This document shows positions 10,197 through 22,367 of a DNA stretch of 64,000 bases, in pieces. A program made the translations under genes and the position numbers. The stretch is from Coix lacryma-jobi var. lacryma-jobi. Taxonomy: Eukaryota > Streptophyta > Magnoliopsida > Poales > Poaceae. Position 1 is the stretch's first letter, and the number at the start of each line of letters is the position of its first letter. The stretch spans positions 16,828,080 through 16,892,079 of the forward strand of contig CM019831.1 of the NCBI GenBank assembly GCA_009763385.1. Reading direction: 5' to 3'. The notes under the pieces are model-generated. The model saw only the letters and a program-made list of their open reading frames with translations, was not told the DNA's origin and did not search any database.

Positions 10197-13100
10197 ATTG
10201 ATGACAACACGACCTTGAGTATAGAGAGAAGAGGTTTTCCAATCATGACATGTATGAACTTGCGATAAAAGAGAAATTTGTTAGAGGCAAGCTCATACAC
10301 ATCATGCCAACATCCTGCACTCAACGAGTTAGAGTGAACAACAAGTGCAAGAGTAATAGAGCTCGAGTACATAATGAATTATTAAGCACAAGTAATCGAG
10401 CGAAAAAGAATGACATGACATAAGATATAATGTAGTGAGCATAAAATGTCATTAGGGGTCCACCAACACACATATCATATATAAGAGTACGAAAGTAAAC
10501 ATGATATGCAAGCGTATGCCAAAAGTAACACACATAGAATCAAAACCATCTCACATCGCGCTCCCCCTAAAGCTATACTCGACTCATCTCCTCCCCCTTT
10601 GGCGTCAAGCACCAAAGCTACGGGTTTGAGGGCGGAAGCGGAGCTGACGAGTCGGGAGCGGAGGTCTCTGGAGTGCGCTGAGCTATCTCAAACTGCTGGA
10701 GCAGAGCCTCTGAGTCTGAAGACGAGGAAGCTGGAGTCGGTTGACCCTCAGAAACTGGACGCTGTGGAGAAGCGGTCTGGGTCTGCTCACTGCTCTGGCT
10801 GTGGTAGCTGCTCTGTCTGCTCGGTCTGCACCTCTGGCTGGGCCGCTGCTGAAGCCTCTAGAGCTGTGTCAACCTGAGTCTCTGAGTGCGGAAGCTCGGG
10901 TATCAGAGTCAATTCAGGCTGAACTGGCGTTGTCTGCTCTGACTGCTGAGGCTTGTCTGCTCGGATGAAGCGACTGAACTCGGTAAAGTCTCTGTAGTGG
11001 AAGTCACAGGAGCCGTCGACGTTTGAACCGGGCCCTGCAAGTCTGGAGTGGGCAACCCGGTGAACTCTCTAAAACTGGCAGACAGATCGTGCGTCACTGA
11101 AGTGGTCGTCGTGAACAGTGGCTCTGTCGGAGGAGTGAAGCCAGTGTGAAGCGGACTAAAGAGCGGGGCCCCTCCAGGTGGTAGAGTACCAGGTGGACTG
11201 GGAGGGATCCGAGAACTGAGGTAGCTGAGTCTGCTGCTGCTGCTGAGGTGGGGCTGCCACTGGATGCTGCTGGTGTGGGGGGGGCTGCTGCTGCACTGGG
11301 CACGGAGGGAATTGAGACTGCTGTGCCATCATCTTCTCCATGAAGGTGAGGGTTTGCTGCTGAAGGGCTAGCATCTGTCTCTGTAGAGTGTCTGAACGCT
11401 CCTGTGCCTGCTGCTGTGCCAAAGCCTAGGCCTCTGCCAACCTCTGCTGCTCTCTGTGCTAGCCTCTGCACGTCCTGAGTCACTCGCTCTCTACTGCTCC
11501 TCCATCCTAGCGAGAATAGCAAGTACAGCTAGGTCAGAGCTAGCAGTACCAGACGTCCCAGCCTCAGAGTCGTGTGGACGTGACTGAGCGTGAGGCGGGA
11601 GCTGGTAGTCCTCGTCGGAGCTGTCAGTGGGGTCCTCGGCCACAAACTGTGCCTCTCCCTCTAGGTCTGCAAGCTCTCTCTCCGCGAGGGCCCTGACGGC
11701 CTCGTCCCGCTCCTCTGCTGACTCTGGCACTATGGGACGCTGTCAGGAGCTGGAGCGAGGGGTGGACTACTCTGCCTGCTGTCCTCTGCGGTCGCGGCTG
11801 TGTCCTAGGAGCTGACTCATGTTGTATGCCGGAAACACTGTCGCTGACCTGGCAAGCTCCTGTCCTGGGTCAATACGAGTCACGACACCCTACCCTGAAC
11901 AGAAGATAGGAGATCCAGTGAGCGTAAGGTAGCTGCCTCCGGGCCTTGATTCCCTCTGCTATCGTATCCTCCATCTCTGAGAGAATGACGTCCCAGACGT
12001 CGAACCGAAACTCCTGCTGATGGACCATGTATGCGAGCAGCCAAACCTGAAGCCTAGAGAGCCCCTCTCTGTAGCCGATCCTCGGTAGAAGTGTACGCCT
12101 CAACACCTCATTGAGGATTCGAGTCGTAGGGGTCAGATCCCTCAGGCGTACGACTCGAACCCTCTCCGAAAGGCTCTGTGAAGCAAGGCCGTACTAACTC
12201 GGTGCTGGGCTGCTCTCCGCCGTGAGGGGGTGACGAGGTGGCTCTGTCCTATCGTAGCATAGGGTGTGGATCCGGGTCTGAGAGAGTGTCAATCCAAACA
12301 AAGTCCCGGATCTCTGACAAAAACAGCCTGAAGTGGTGCCCCCGGAAAGCAAACTCTATCAGGTCATGGTCCGGGTGCACCCAAAGAGACGAGTAGAAAC
12401 TGGCAACACCCAATCCTCAATATACGTGCCAGATCGCCCCAACAGGTCTGCCAAACCAGGAAGGTATGTGAGTATGAGATGGATCTGCTCTCCAGCTGCT
12501 CTGACCACTGCCTCGAGGCTACAACTCTGTGGGAACGCAGGCTGATCCCGATGTTCCTGAAGCCCTGATAGAAATCCTCCTGGAGGATAGTGTAGAAGTC
12601 CAGGCTGGCCTGCTGCTGCCTCTCACATGGAAACCACTGCTCAATCGGAACAAGTCAGAGAGTCTGAATCTGTGAGCAGGTAGCGGCACGGAGGTCAAGT
12701 CACGTGATCGGTGATGGCTCACATCAGGAAGGAGGATGTGCACGCGCCGAGGACCCTTGGGCCAAGGTGGCACCTCAGTCCGGCGACGAGACGACCGACA
12801 CCATGTCTGCTCCTCTAGTGCGGCCTCCACTGCCTCTGGTACTCTACCTCAACTGTCTCGGCCTCTGCCTGACCCTGAGTGTCCTCAATCCGTAAGCCGC
12901 CACTGCGGGCCTCCCCTCTCTGCATGCTCTGCGGCATCTGCAATAGCCTGAGCCTGCTCGGCCTCTCTCTCTGAACGACAGAGCTTCCTGCGCGTGATGA
13001 GCTTCGGCTTACCCTTCTCAAAGCGAGAAGAAGGCTGGTGACATGGCGGAGAGTCACCGAGACGCCACCAACGTTCTTGCAGCGCATTGCTGACAAGAAC

Positions 13101-14640
13101 AAGAGCAACTGCGCTGAAGGAAAACTAAGGGCAACTGACACCTGAGAACCACTGGCAACCCCACTAACTAAAATCCCTATCAAATCCTCCCCCTGACACT
13201 GAGCAAACACTGCCGCAGTCACTCGCGACGCTTGGCCTCGATCCCGTACCGATGGGCTTGGCCCCGTGTTCACTGCCACTGCTTTGCCAAATGGTCACTG
13301 CACAGTGCCCACGACTCGCTGCAAGAGAGTAGATGGATGTACATATAAGCACATTTTATGCTAGAGACGAGAAGGCCTATCAGAAGCAAAGAAAATGAGA
13401 TAAGAAGTAGAATGGCTTGCTACCTGACGAACGGATGCAACCGACCAACACAAGAGAGCACGGACACGATCGGCACCACAATGTCACGCCGAAGGAACCT
13501 GCGAAGGATTGGAGTGTAAACAAGGTTCAAATGGAGAATGAACGGCCTTTGACACATTGTGTCGAGCATCTGGTGAGCAGGGGTAAAGGCAGTGAGGGAT
13601 GCTCACGATGGAGGGTTCTGCGGCCTGAGGAAGACACGTCGGAGAGGACAGACGCGCCGGTGAGGTCAAGAGAGGTCGACGGCGAGCTTGACACCCAACT
13701 CGGCAAGGTGGGAGCAGTTTCGGCGAGTTCGATCACGAGGAGGAGGCTCGGCTAGGACTGGGCGAGCGCGGGGCGAGCAGAGGGGCGTGAGCACGGCGGC
13801 TGGGAGATGAGGCGCGCCACGGCGGGAAAAGAAACGCATGGACGAGCGGCTAGGTTTTGGGGGCGCACGGCGGCGAAGGGTTCACGGCGGCGCGGGCGTG
13901 AGCGAATGAAGGCGAAACAGAGAGGAAAAGACACGTGGGCCCGCTGTGTCTGAGAGAAGACTCTACTGCGCCGCTTAAAGGAGCATCGACGCTCTGAAGA
14001 AAACATCGGACGTGCCGATGATCGACCAGAGAGGTTCAAAAACCGTCAAATGACATCGGACGCGTCTCTACCTTGGCATCGGATGCTGATCAAGCGCCGA
14101 TGCAACATCGACGCACCAATGGTCCCACATTGGATGCAACGGTCTCACTATTTCAGCCGAGCTACCTACAGTGGACCATCGGACACTGCAGCGTCCGATG
14201 CTACATTTTGAGGTGTTCGAGTTTCTCCGTTGTGGCTCCCTCTCCCAACCAAGTTCCAACTCAAAGAAGAAGCAAATAACACTAGTTGGAACCCAGTATG
14301 AGTGTCTCACTCAAACCCTCAATTTTTCAAATAATTGTCGTAGGCTAAGTAACTTTTTAGAGAAAATAGGCAACAAAAGAGCGAAGAGACACACCATGTG
14401 GCCACCAAAAATAGGGGTTATAACCATTAGGAGCCTCAAATGCTCCCCCTATTGGTGGACGAACACAGCGGTTGCTCAAGCTTAACCGAAAAGAAACGAC
14501 AAAAAAACACACACATGCATATGCAATGCAATACGGAATTTGAATCTAGGTTGCTTGTCAAGTTTGCTCATGGGTAAGCTTCTTCACACACTTTTTACGG
14601 CGGTTATCTTAACCACGTCTGACAAGCCTATGTGCATAGC
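10197..14640 (-). pseudogene. Sirevirus post-pol region with degraded additional (env-like) ORF
   Basis: A GC-rich region of about 4.4 kb follows RNase H and precedes the 3' LTR. Minus-strand fragments can be read in several frames. One is 12106-11870 (LLPRIGYREGLSRLQVWLL; LPYAHWISYLL), another is an acidic segment at 11730-11491 (DPTDSSDEDYQLP), and a third is glutamine-rich at 11422-11156. These follow one another as pieces of a single former ORF. The PRIGYREGLSRLQ and YAHWISYLL blocks resemble proteins in the extra ORF of grass Sireviruses and related elements, recalled rather than searched. No transmembrane segment or signal peptide is evident. Frequent frameshifts show that it no longer encodes a full product. 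Confidence 0.5.
13990..14210. repeat. second CATCGGACGC motif cluster inside the Sirevirus
   Basis: Six or so copies of CATCGGACG and its complement (catcggacgcgtc, catcggatgc, catcggacac, gcgtccgatg) lie in the internal region, outside the LTRs. They match the LTR array motif. Confidence 0.65.
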
Positions 14641-14645
14641 ATAAA

Positions 14646-17600
14646 TTAAACATGGCAAATTATACAATGCAATGCAAAGACAACACCCTTCTCATCTTTA
14701 ACAAAGTTGCTTAGATCAAGAACATTAAGCTCACTTCGCAACTTACAAAGTCTACTCTCATCTAGGGGTTTTGTGAAGATATTCGCCAATTGATCCTTGG
14801 TTCTAACACCATCTAAAGATATGTCTTTCTTTGTAACATGGTCTCTAAGAAAGTGATGACGGATATCAATGTGCTTTGTGAGAGAGTGTTGAACGGGGTT
14901 GTTAGCAAGCTTAACCGCGCTCTCATTGTCACACAACAAAGGTACCTCTTCTAACACTACACCATAGTCTAGAAGGGTTTGTTTCATGTAAAGAATTTGT
15001 GCACAACAAGCACCCGCGGCTATGTATTCTGCCTCGGCAGTAGACAAGGCCACACTATTTTGCTTCTTTGAGGTCCAAGACACTAGTGATCTCCTAAGCA
15101 AATGGCACCCTCTGGATGTGCTTTTTCTATCTATTTTGCAACCCGCGTAATCCGAATCAGAATACCCAACGAGTAAGTTAGCTCCTTTGGGATACCAAAG
15201 GCCAATGCTTGGGGTGTGCTTTAGGTACCTAAGGATTCTTTTTACGGCTGTGTGATAGGATCGACTTGAAACCTAGCACACATGCACACACTAAACATGA
15301 TGTCGGGCCTAGATGCGGTCAAATATAACAAGCTACCAATCATAGAAACGGTAGAGAGTTTGATCAACCGAGTTACCTCCCTCATCTAGGTCGAGATGTC
15401 CATTGGTTGGCATTGGGGTCTTGATAGGCTTGTAATCATTCATGTTGAAGTGCTTGAGGACATCTCTTGTGTACTTCTCTTGAGAAATAAAGGTCCCCTC
15501 CTTCAATTGCTTCACTTGAAAGCCTAGAAAGAAAGTGAGCTCCCCAATCATGGACATTTCAAACTCGACATCAAGTCACCAAATTCCTTGCAATATGCTT
15601 CATGTTGAGCCATAGATGATATCATCAACATAGACTTGACAAATGAAGATTTCTCCATCAAGCTTCTTGGTGAATAGTGTGGTGTCGACCTTCCCAATGG
15701 TGAAGCCCTTCTCAATGAGGAAGTCACGGAGGCGCTCGTACCATGCTCTTGGGGCTTGCTTGAGCCCGTATAGCGCCTTGGACAACCTATAAACATGATT
15801 GGGATATCTAGGGTCTTCAAACCCGGAGGTTGATCAACATAGACTAGTTCATTTATGATGCCATTTAAAAATGCACTTTTCACATCCATTTGATAAAGTT
15901 TTATGTCATGATGTGATGCATATGCAAGAAGGATACGAATGGCTTCAAGTCTTGCAACCGATGCAAAGGTCTCTCCAAAATCCAAACTTCAACTTGAGAG
16001 AACCCCTTTGCAACTAGCCTGCCTTGTTTCTAACAACCACGCCTTGATCATCTTGCTTGTTTCTAAACACCCATTTGGTTCCAATGGCTCTTGCGCCTTT
16101 AGGTCGCTCTTCAAGTCCAACCTTCATTGCGGGTGAAGTTGTTCAATTCTTCATGCATAGCATTCACCCAATCTGGATCCTTTAGAGCATCATCTACATG
16201 TGTAGGCTCAACAAGAGAAACAAAGGAGTGATGTTCAATAAATGAAGCAAGTTTTTGTGAACGAGTCATTACACCCCTTGTTGGACTCCCTATGATGAGA
16301 TTTTGAGGATGAGCTTGTAGTAGAGGAGTTGTCCTTCGATCAACCACTTGAGGGGCCGCTTGTGGAGCATCAACATCTTGTGCTTGTACCACCGTTTGAT
16401 CAAGAGAGACATGAGTGTCTTCATTTGGCTCTCTCCCATCTTTGTCATCATCATGTGGTACATTTGATGAAGAGGGCTTGTCAATGACATGCACATCATC
16501 ATCATCGTCGTCTTTGGGCTTGATGGCTCCAACCGGCATGTTCTTCATGGCCTCCCTCAATGGTTCATCACCTACATCATCAAGATTCTCATGTGCTCCT
16601 TGGGAGCCGTTAGATTCATCGAATTCCACATCTTATGTTTCCTCTACCATATCGGTGGCATGGTTGAATACTCGATATGCTTTGGACTTCAATGAGTAGC
16701 CAACAAGAAAACCAATATCACATCGGCGTTGAAACTTCCCTAGGTGTTGGCGCTTCTTGTAGATATAGCATTTGCACCCGAACACCCTAAAGAAGGATAC
16801 ATCCGGCTTCTTGTTGTTGAGGAGCTCATAGGGTGTCTTGCCAAGGAGACGATGGGGGAACAACCGATTTGATGCATAGCAAGCGGTGTTGATTGCTTCC
16901 GCCCAAAATCTTTCCGGTGTAGAGTACTCATCCAACATTGTCCTTGCTAGAGTGATTAGAGTCCGGTTCTTTCTCTCAACTACCCCATTTTGTTGTGGTG
17001 TATAAGTTGCGGATACTTCATGTTTGATCCCAACTTCATCACAATAGTCCTCAATATGAGTGTTGTCAAACTCTTTGCCATTATCACTCCGGATTTTCTT
17101 GATCTTCACTTCAAATTCATTTTGGGCTCTCTTGGCAAATTTCTTGAAGGAAGGGGTTGCTTCGGACTTGTCATGGAGGAAGAAGACCCAAGTGTATCTC
17201 GAATAATCATCAACAATAACCAAGCAATAGAGATTTCCACCCAAGCTAGCATATGTTGTTGGCCCAAATAGGTCCATATGAAGAAGCTCCAACTCTCTTG
17301 ATGTTGATACAAATGCCTTGGTTGGATGTGTATTTGCCACTTGCTTCCCGACTTGACATGCACTACATAGCTTATCTTTTTCAAACTTTACATCCTTCAA
17401 GCCTCTAACCAAGTCCTTCCTCAATAGCTTGTTGAGAGTGTTCATGCCAACATGTGCTAGTCTTCTATGCCATAACCAACCAAGAGATTGCTTCGTGAAC
17501 AAACATGTCTTCAAGTTGGCATCATCGGAGGTGAAATCAACTAAGTAGAGGTTGTTGTATCTAAAGTCTTGAAAGATCACTTGAGAATTGTTCCTCTTTG

Positions 17601-17898
17601 AAACTACCACATCCTTCTTGATAAATAGGCATTGGAAGCCAAGATCACATAGTTGCCCAACGGATAGCAAGTTGAAGCTCAAAGATGCAACTAGAAGCAC
17701 ATTGGAGATAGAATGATCATTTGATATAGCCACTTTGCCCAACCCTTGCACATTGCCCTTTGAATTGTCACCAAATGTTATCTTTTCTTGGTCATTGACA
17801 TTTTCTTCAAGTGAGGTGAACATCCGGGGATCACCGGTCATATGTTGTGTGCAACCACTATCAATCACCCAATGAGATCCACTGGTCTTGTAGTTCAC
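14646..17898 (-). pseudogene. Sirevirus pol: protease, integrase, RT, RNase H
   Basis: The frame starting at 17898 holds the aspartic protease signature (VIDSGCTQHMTGD, DSG codons 17854-17862). Integrase follows, with its zinc finger (HRRLAHVG and CSACQVGK) and core residues D (LHMDLFGPT), D (IRSDNGKEF) and E (NGVVERKNRT). A single stop at 16633 separates it from the RT frame (MEFDESNGSQ; MTRSQKLASFIEHHSF; DPDWVNAMHEELNNF). RT continues through MDVKSAFLNGIINELVYVDQ, shows YVDD at 15621-15632, and has frameshifts near 16110, 15780 and 15550-15330. RNase H is open from 15101 to 14646 (ALSTAEAEYIAAG; HIDIRHHFLRDHV; DQLANIFTKPLD). The domain order defines copia. Few lesions separate it from an intact pol, so it was probably functional when it inserted. 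Confidence 0.9.
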
Positions 17899-17912
17899 CT
17901 ACACACAAGAGA

Positions 17913-20311
17913 TCAAGCTTGAGTTTTAGGGACCCTTGCTTGTTGAGGGCCCTTCACTTTCTCAACTAGAGACTTTGCCACCCAAAATTGTCTAGGCCTA
18001 TTCTTGTTTGGAGGCCCCATGAACATGACTTTGACTTTGCCACTAGAATCTTGTCTAAGCATGTAGTGAGCATTGAAGGCAAAGGGTCTAGCATGCTTGG
18101 GCAAGAGTGTGGGTGGTGGTGCTTCACAATTATGAGCAAAATGTCCTTCTTGACCACACTCAAAGCATCTTCCCAACTTGCGCTTTTGCTTGGGTTGAGT
18201 GCGGTTCTTGTGTTGCCTTATCCTTTCTTCCAAGTACCCAATACCACTTCGATTGGTCTTCATGACGGTGTTCATGAGAAGCTCACTTTGAAGACATTGA
18301 CCTTTTGTGAAGTTCTTCAACCCGGTGGCTAGATGCTCTTTTTCTTTCTTGAGCTTGTCATTTTCTTATTGAAGAGCTAATTGAGATGGGGTCATCTTGT
18401 AGTCTCTCTCCATCTTGAGCCTCTTGTTCTCTTCTTTTAGCATATCAAGCTCAAGTGACATGCTATAGCTTCCATCTTGTGTTTCAATGACAACTTGCTT
18501 GGTGGTTGATAGCTTCTCTAGATCACTCTTGAGCTTTGCATTCTCATTCTTGATCTTGACATAGTCATCATAGCTCTCGGCCACAACCACTTGCTTGCCC
18601 TTGCCACTAGATCCTTGCTCAACATGCTCACTAACCAAGTCATCACATGATGTTGCTATGTCACACTTAACAACAAAGTTAGAAGCATCATGCGGCTCAT
18701 TTGAAAGTAAGTCATAAGCAATAAAAAGCATCATGATCAACTTTAATAGTTGTGTATTGTTCTTTGAGCAAGCTATAGCTAGTGTTGAGCTCACTATGCA
18801 TCCTATCAAGTTTCTCATTTTTATCTTTGAGCTCTTTGTTAGAAGAGGACTTGAGCTCCTTGATAGTGGATGACATGTTAGCAAGTTCATTTTTAAGCTC
18901 ATCATAGCACTAGTGGCATTGTCATATTAGCAAGAATGGAATCATAGTCAGTTAAGCTTTTCTTCTTGGCTCTAGTCTTTCTTATGATTTTAGTGTAGTC
19001 ATTTAGCAAAGCAACAAGTTCATCATAAGAAGGAGCTTCAAACTCTCCATCACTATCACTATCACTTGAGTCATCATCACTTTGTACCTTCCGGTCACCC
19101 TTTGCCATGAGGCATAGGTGTGTAGAGGATGATGGCGGTGGTGGTGATGGAGGTAGAGAAGTCCCAATGACTAGAGCGGCCACCTTCTCCTTCTCATCAT
19201 CACTATCTTCATTTGAAGAACCACCGGAGGAGTCAATGTCGATGAGCCAATCACCAACAATGTCTGCCTTGCCACCTTTCTTGTGGTATTGCTTGTTCTT
19301 GCCATCCTTTTTCTTGTATGGCTTCTCTTTCTTCTTTTCATCTTCACTTGATGAGTCATACTTCTTGCCCTTATTTTTGTTCTTGTAGTTTTCTTTCATG
19401 GGCTTGGTGCATTGATGAGCAAGATGGCCAAGATCACCACAATTATAGCAATCCATCTCGGAGATTGGCCTTCTCTTGCTACTTGTGAAGAACTTCTTCT
19501 TCTTTGAGTCAAAGTTGACTCCATTCTTGTGAAGCTTCTTCAACATCTTTGCGGTCCTCCTCACCATGAGTGCGATGTTGGTGTCATCTTGCTCATCATC
19601 ACTAGATCACTCATGGTGGACTTCAACCACTTTGGTCTTGCCCTTCTTCTCATGACTTGCCTTGAAAGCCAAGTCCTTCTTCTTGTCCGAAGAAGGGTCA
19701 GCACTCGGTGTGATGTGCATGTACATCTCATGCGCATTGATCTTTCCCAATACTTGTGTCGGTGTAGACGTGGAAAGATCACCTTATTGTAGCACCGTCA
19801 CAATGTGTCCATACTTGGCAATTGGGAGGACACAAAGAATTTTCCTCACCACATCAGATGGTGACATTTGAGTGAGGCCAAGTCCGTTCAACTCCTCTAC
19901 AAGAACATGGAGTCGTGAGTACATTTCATTAGCATTTTCATGAGCAAGCATTTCAAAAGAATTAAGCTTTTGCATGACTAAATGATAATGTTCCTCACGC
20001 TCACTCTTAGTTCCCTCATGGAGCACACAAATATTCTCCCATAATTCATGGGCGTCTTTGTGGTTCCAGACGCGATTGAACACATCTTTGCAAATGCCTC
20101 TAAATATGATGTTTTTGGCCTTTGCATTCCACTTTTCATTTTCCTCCTCATGAGGAGTAAGATGTGTGGCGTCTTTAGGCTTTGGAAACCCATTGATCGC
20201 GGCTTGATGGCATTTAACATCTACCGCCTCTAGGTACGACTCCATACGGATTTTCCAATACGGAAAGTCGTCTCCCTCGAACATGGGAGGTGGTCCATCA
20301 CCTCCGGACAT
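17913..20311 (-). pseudogene. Sirevirus gag with two separate CCHC zinc knuckles
   Basis: The start ATG at 20309-20311 gives MSGGDGPPPMFEGDDFPYWK, then a typical copia gag core (ENEKWNAKAKNIIF; DAHELWENICVLHEG; SPSDVVRKILCVLP). A stop near 19784 and another near 19605 interrupt the frame. The next open part (19567-18902) has the first knuckle CYNCGDLGHLAHQC (19409-19450) and a long Lys/Asp/Ser-rich linker. A coiled-coil-like Glu/Lys segment follows (18905-18366). The second knuckle, CFECGQEGHFAHNC, is at 18126-18167. The gag packages the RNA. Two knuckles about 1.2 kb apart is more than the single knuckle usual in copia gag. The ATG is 38 bp downstream of the primer-binding site. Confidence 0.85.
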
Positions 20312-20349
20312 CTTAACTCTAGGCGGTTAAGCCTAAATCGAGAGCACTT

Positions 20350-20362
20350 GGCTCCGATACCA
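20350..20362 (-). promoter_or_regulatory. primer-binding site of the Sirevirus
   Basis: TGGTATCGGAGCC on the minus strand lies two bases inside the 5' LTR end. It matches the initiator-Met tRNA type (TGGTATCAGAGC) with one change. Confidence 0.8.
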
Positions 20363-21084
20363 ATTGAAAGGATCAAGATGCCCAAGAGGGAGGGTGAATT
20401 GGGCTAGTCTAAAAATTCTTGCGATAATTAAATCCTATTCAAGCCCAATTACACCCTTATGTGCCTACTAGTGTGTTTACACTAAACTCTACCGCACAAA
20501 AGACTATCCCTAGTCCATTCTTACTCTAGCATGACATTTCAACAATGAAACAACAACAAGTAAATTGCGGAATTGAAATGCTCAAAGTAAGTGCGTATAT
20601 AAAGAGAGTAAGAAAGACTTCGTGATCTTTTTGCTGAGGTATCGAGGTGTCGGCACACCCTCTAGTCCTCGTTGGAGCACCCGCGCAAGGGTATCGCTCC
20701 CCCTTGATCCGCGCAAGTTTCAAGTGCTCACTACGAGCTGACTCTTCACCACTCCAGCCCGGTGAATCGCTCGCTACCGGTCACAACTTGACTTGGGTCA
20801 TCCACAAAGCCACCGGATGATCACCAAGCTCCTTGATCACCACCAAGCCGTCTAGGTGATGCCGATCACCAAGAGTAACAAGCTAGAACTCTCACTTGAC
20901 CAACGCAAGGCCAAAGAGATGGATGTATGCACACTTGCTACTCACAACTCACTAATGAGGTCACTAATTCTCACAATTAGCAAATCTCTCAACCTCACTA
21001 GGGCTCTTGCTCTCCCTTGCTCACTCAAGGTGATTCTCAGCTGATCAAATGGGCAAGAGTACCTCAATGGAGGTGGTGGTGAAG

Positions 21085-21092
21085 TATATATA
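21085..21092 (-). promoter_or_regulatory. TATA box of the Sirevirus 5' LTR
   Basis: On the minus strand the sequence reads gagtatatatacttc. The same box is at 9314-9321 in the other LTR. It lies between the CpG motif array and the primer-binding site, as expected for a U3 core promoter. Confidence 0.6.
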
Positions 21093-21139
21093 CTCCCCCA
21101 ACCAAGCCATCCACAAAGGGCTCAACATAGTACAGTTAA

Positions 21140-21490
21140 AGGGGCATCGGACGCGCCGATGCCAGGCATCGGACGCTCCGATGCCCCGCTCAACGGTAAC
21201 CTGTACTGTGCTGACAGACACACACAATGTGAAGCGTCCGATGCCCCCACATCAGATGCGTCCGATGTGGAAATGACCTCTCTGGAACCTCTCTGCATGG
21301 ACATCGGACGCTGGCCCTCAGCGTCCGATGTCAGTGTCCGATGTGACGCCAACTTCACTCTCAGATGAACAGTGCTACCGCCGCGTCCGATGCACCCTCT
21401 CTGGTGCATCCGATGCGGCGATTCCAACACTGCCAAGTCCTGTGGGTATCGGACGCGCGTCCGATGCCTACCAGGCCAGCGTCCGATGCC
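21140..21490. repeat. CpG-rich inverted motif array in the 5' LTR
   Basis: GCGTCCGATG and its complement are repeated about ten times, collinear with the array at 9365-9745 but with some copies lost. For example, the cattggacgctgggca pair near 9463 is missing here. Confidence 0.8.
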
Positions 21491-21935
21491 CTTTTGAGGG
21501 CCGAAACGACTTCGGATCGTGACGCTGCCTTTACGACTTTTGATCCTCACGACACAAGGGCTTTCTCTGAACTACCTAGAGCTATGAAATACCAAGTGTG
21601 CACCACATCTACCTCAATAGTCTCACCTAGGTCAAGCTACTAATTCACGCTGCCCTTTATAGTACGGCCAAAGGAAAAACAAAGATGTAAGACTAATTAA
21701 GTGTCCTCCAATCCCATATGACACTTAGAACTAGCCTATCTCCGTCTTCGTCGTCCGTCCTTTGAAAACCGAATCGATTTCCATCGATAGGGGACATGAA
21801 TACTAAATGCCCGTATCGTCGCCATTATTGTGACCTAACTTATCCCTGTTTGTGCAAAACACACGTTAGTCACAATAATCTTATATTGTCATCCAATCAT
21901 CGAAACCCACTAGGGGCCTAGATGCTTTCAGACCT

Positions 21936-22132
21936 GTTTGGCAAAAAAAAACGTGGAGCGGAGCGGGGACTGCTCTGCTCCACGTTTTTCAGCTCTGCTT
22001 CACTTTTTTTAGCCAAATGGTTTCAACTCTACACACGCATACGCTGTTCGAGAAAAAAAGTGTAGACACAAACTCCAGTTTTTTTGTGAAGCTGCTCCAC
22101 GATAGAGTTCATAGAGCAGTCCCAAACACCCC
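21936..22132. repeat. right half of the MITE split by the Sirevirus
   Basis: It continues the MITE begun at 8426 and ends GAGCAGTCCCAAACACCCC, the complement of the left terminus. It aligns with 59386-59604 in unit 2. Confidence 0.7.
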
Positions 22133-22367
22133 AGAAAATTTCCACAAACACAAAGATAAGAAATTTTTTAATATGAGAGTAATTTAGTACATACGCTATG
22201 CAGAAATGAAATTTCAACTGAACAGATGTCAAACACACATACACATAGAAATGCGATACAATTGGTGAAAAAATTGAATAAGGTGAAGGTATGTTGAGTA
22301 GCTGTAACTAAAGCTTATCACAACAGGACAAAGAAAATAAAGTGTTTATGGAAATTGTGTTAGAATA

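Larger units (their letters stand above)
8578..21930 (-). mobile_element. Sirevirus-type Ty1/copia LTR retrotransposon, complete but decayed
   Basis: Two LTRs (8578-10178 and 20365-21930) flank a minus-strand internal region in the order gag, protease, integrase, RT, RNase H, which is the copia order. A long additional region lies between RNase H and the 3' LTR, as in Sireviruses. The target duplication GACCT is perfect. The primer-binding site matches initiator-Met tRNA, and the 3' LTR is preceded by aaaaagggggagat. Stops and frameshifts interrupt gag and pol, so it is non-autonomous now. The LTRs differ by several indels (1601 vs 1566 bp), so the insertion is not very recent. Confidence 0.92.
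20365..21930 (-). repeat. 5' LTR of the Sirevirus (right copy)
   Basis: It has the same ends as the left LTR, with its TATA box at 21085-21092 and the CATCGGACGC array at 21140-21490. It is followed by GACCT (21931-21935). Adjacent to the primer-binding site, it is the 5' LTR in element orientation. Confidence 0.9.

Noticed and set aside
10506..12951. Plus-strand frames in the Sirevirus post-pol region
   Set aside because: Opposite to the element's transcription; composition-driven Ser/Ala-rich frames without motifs.
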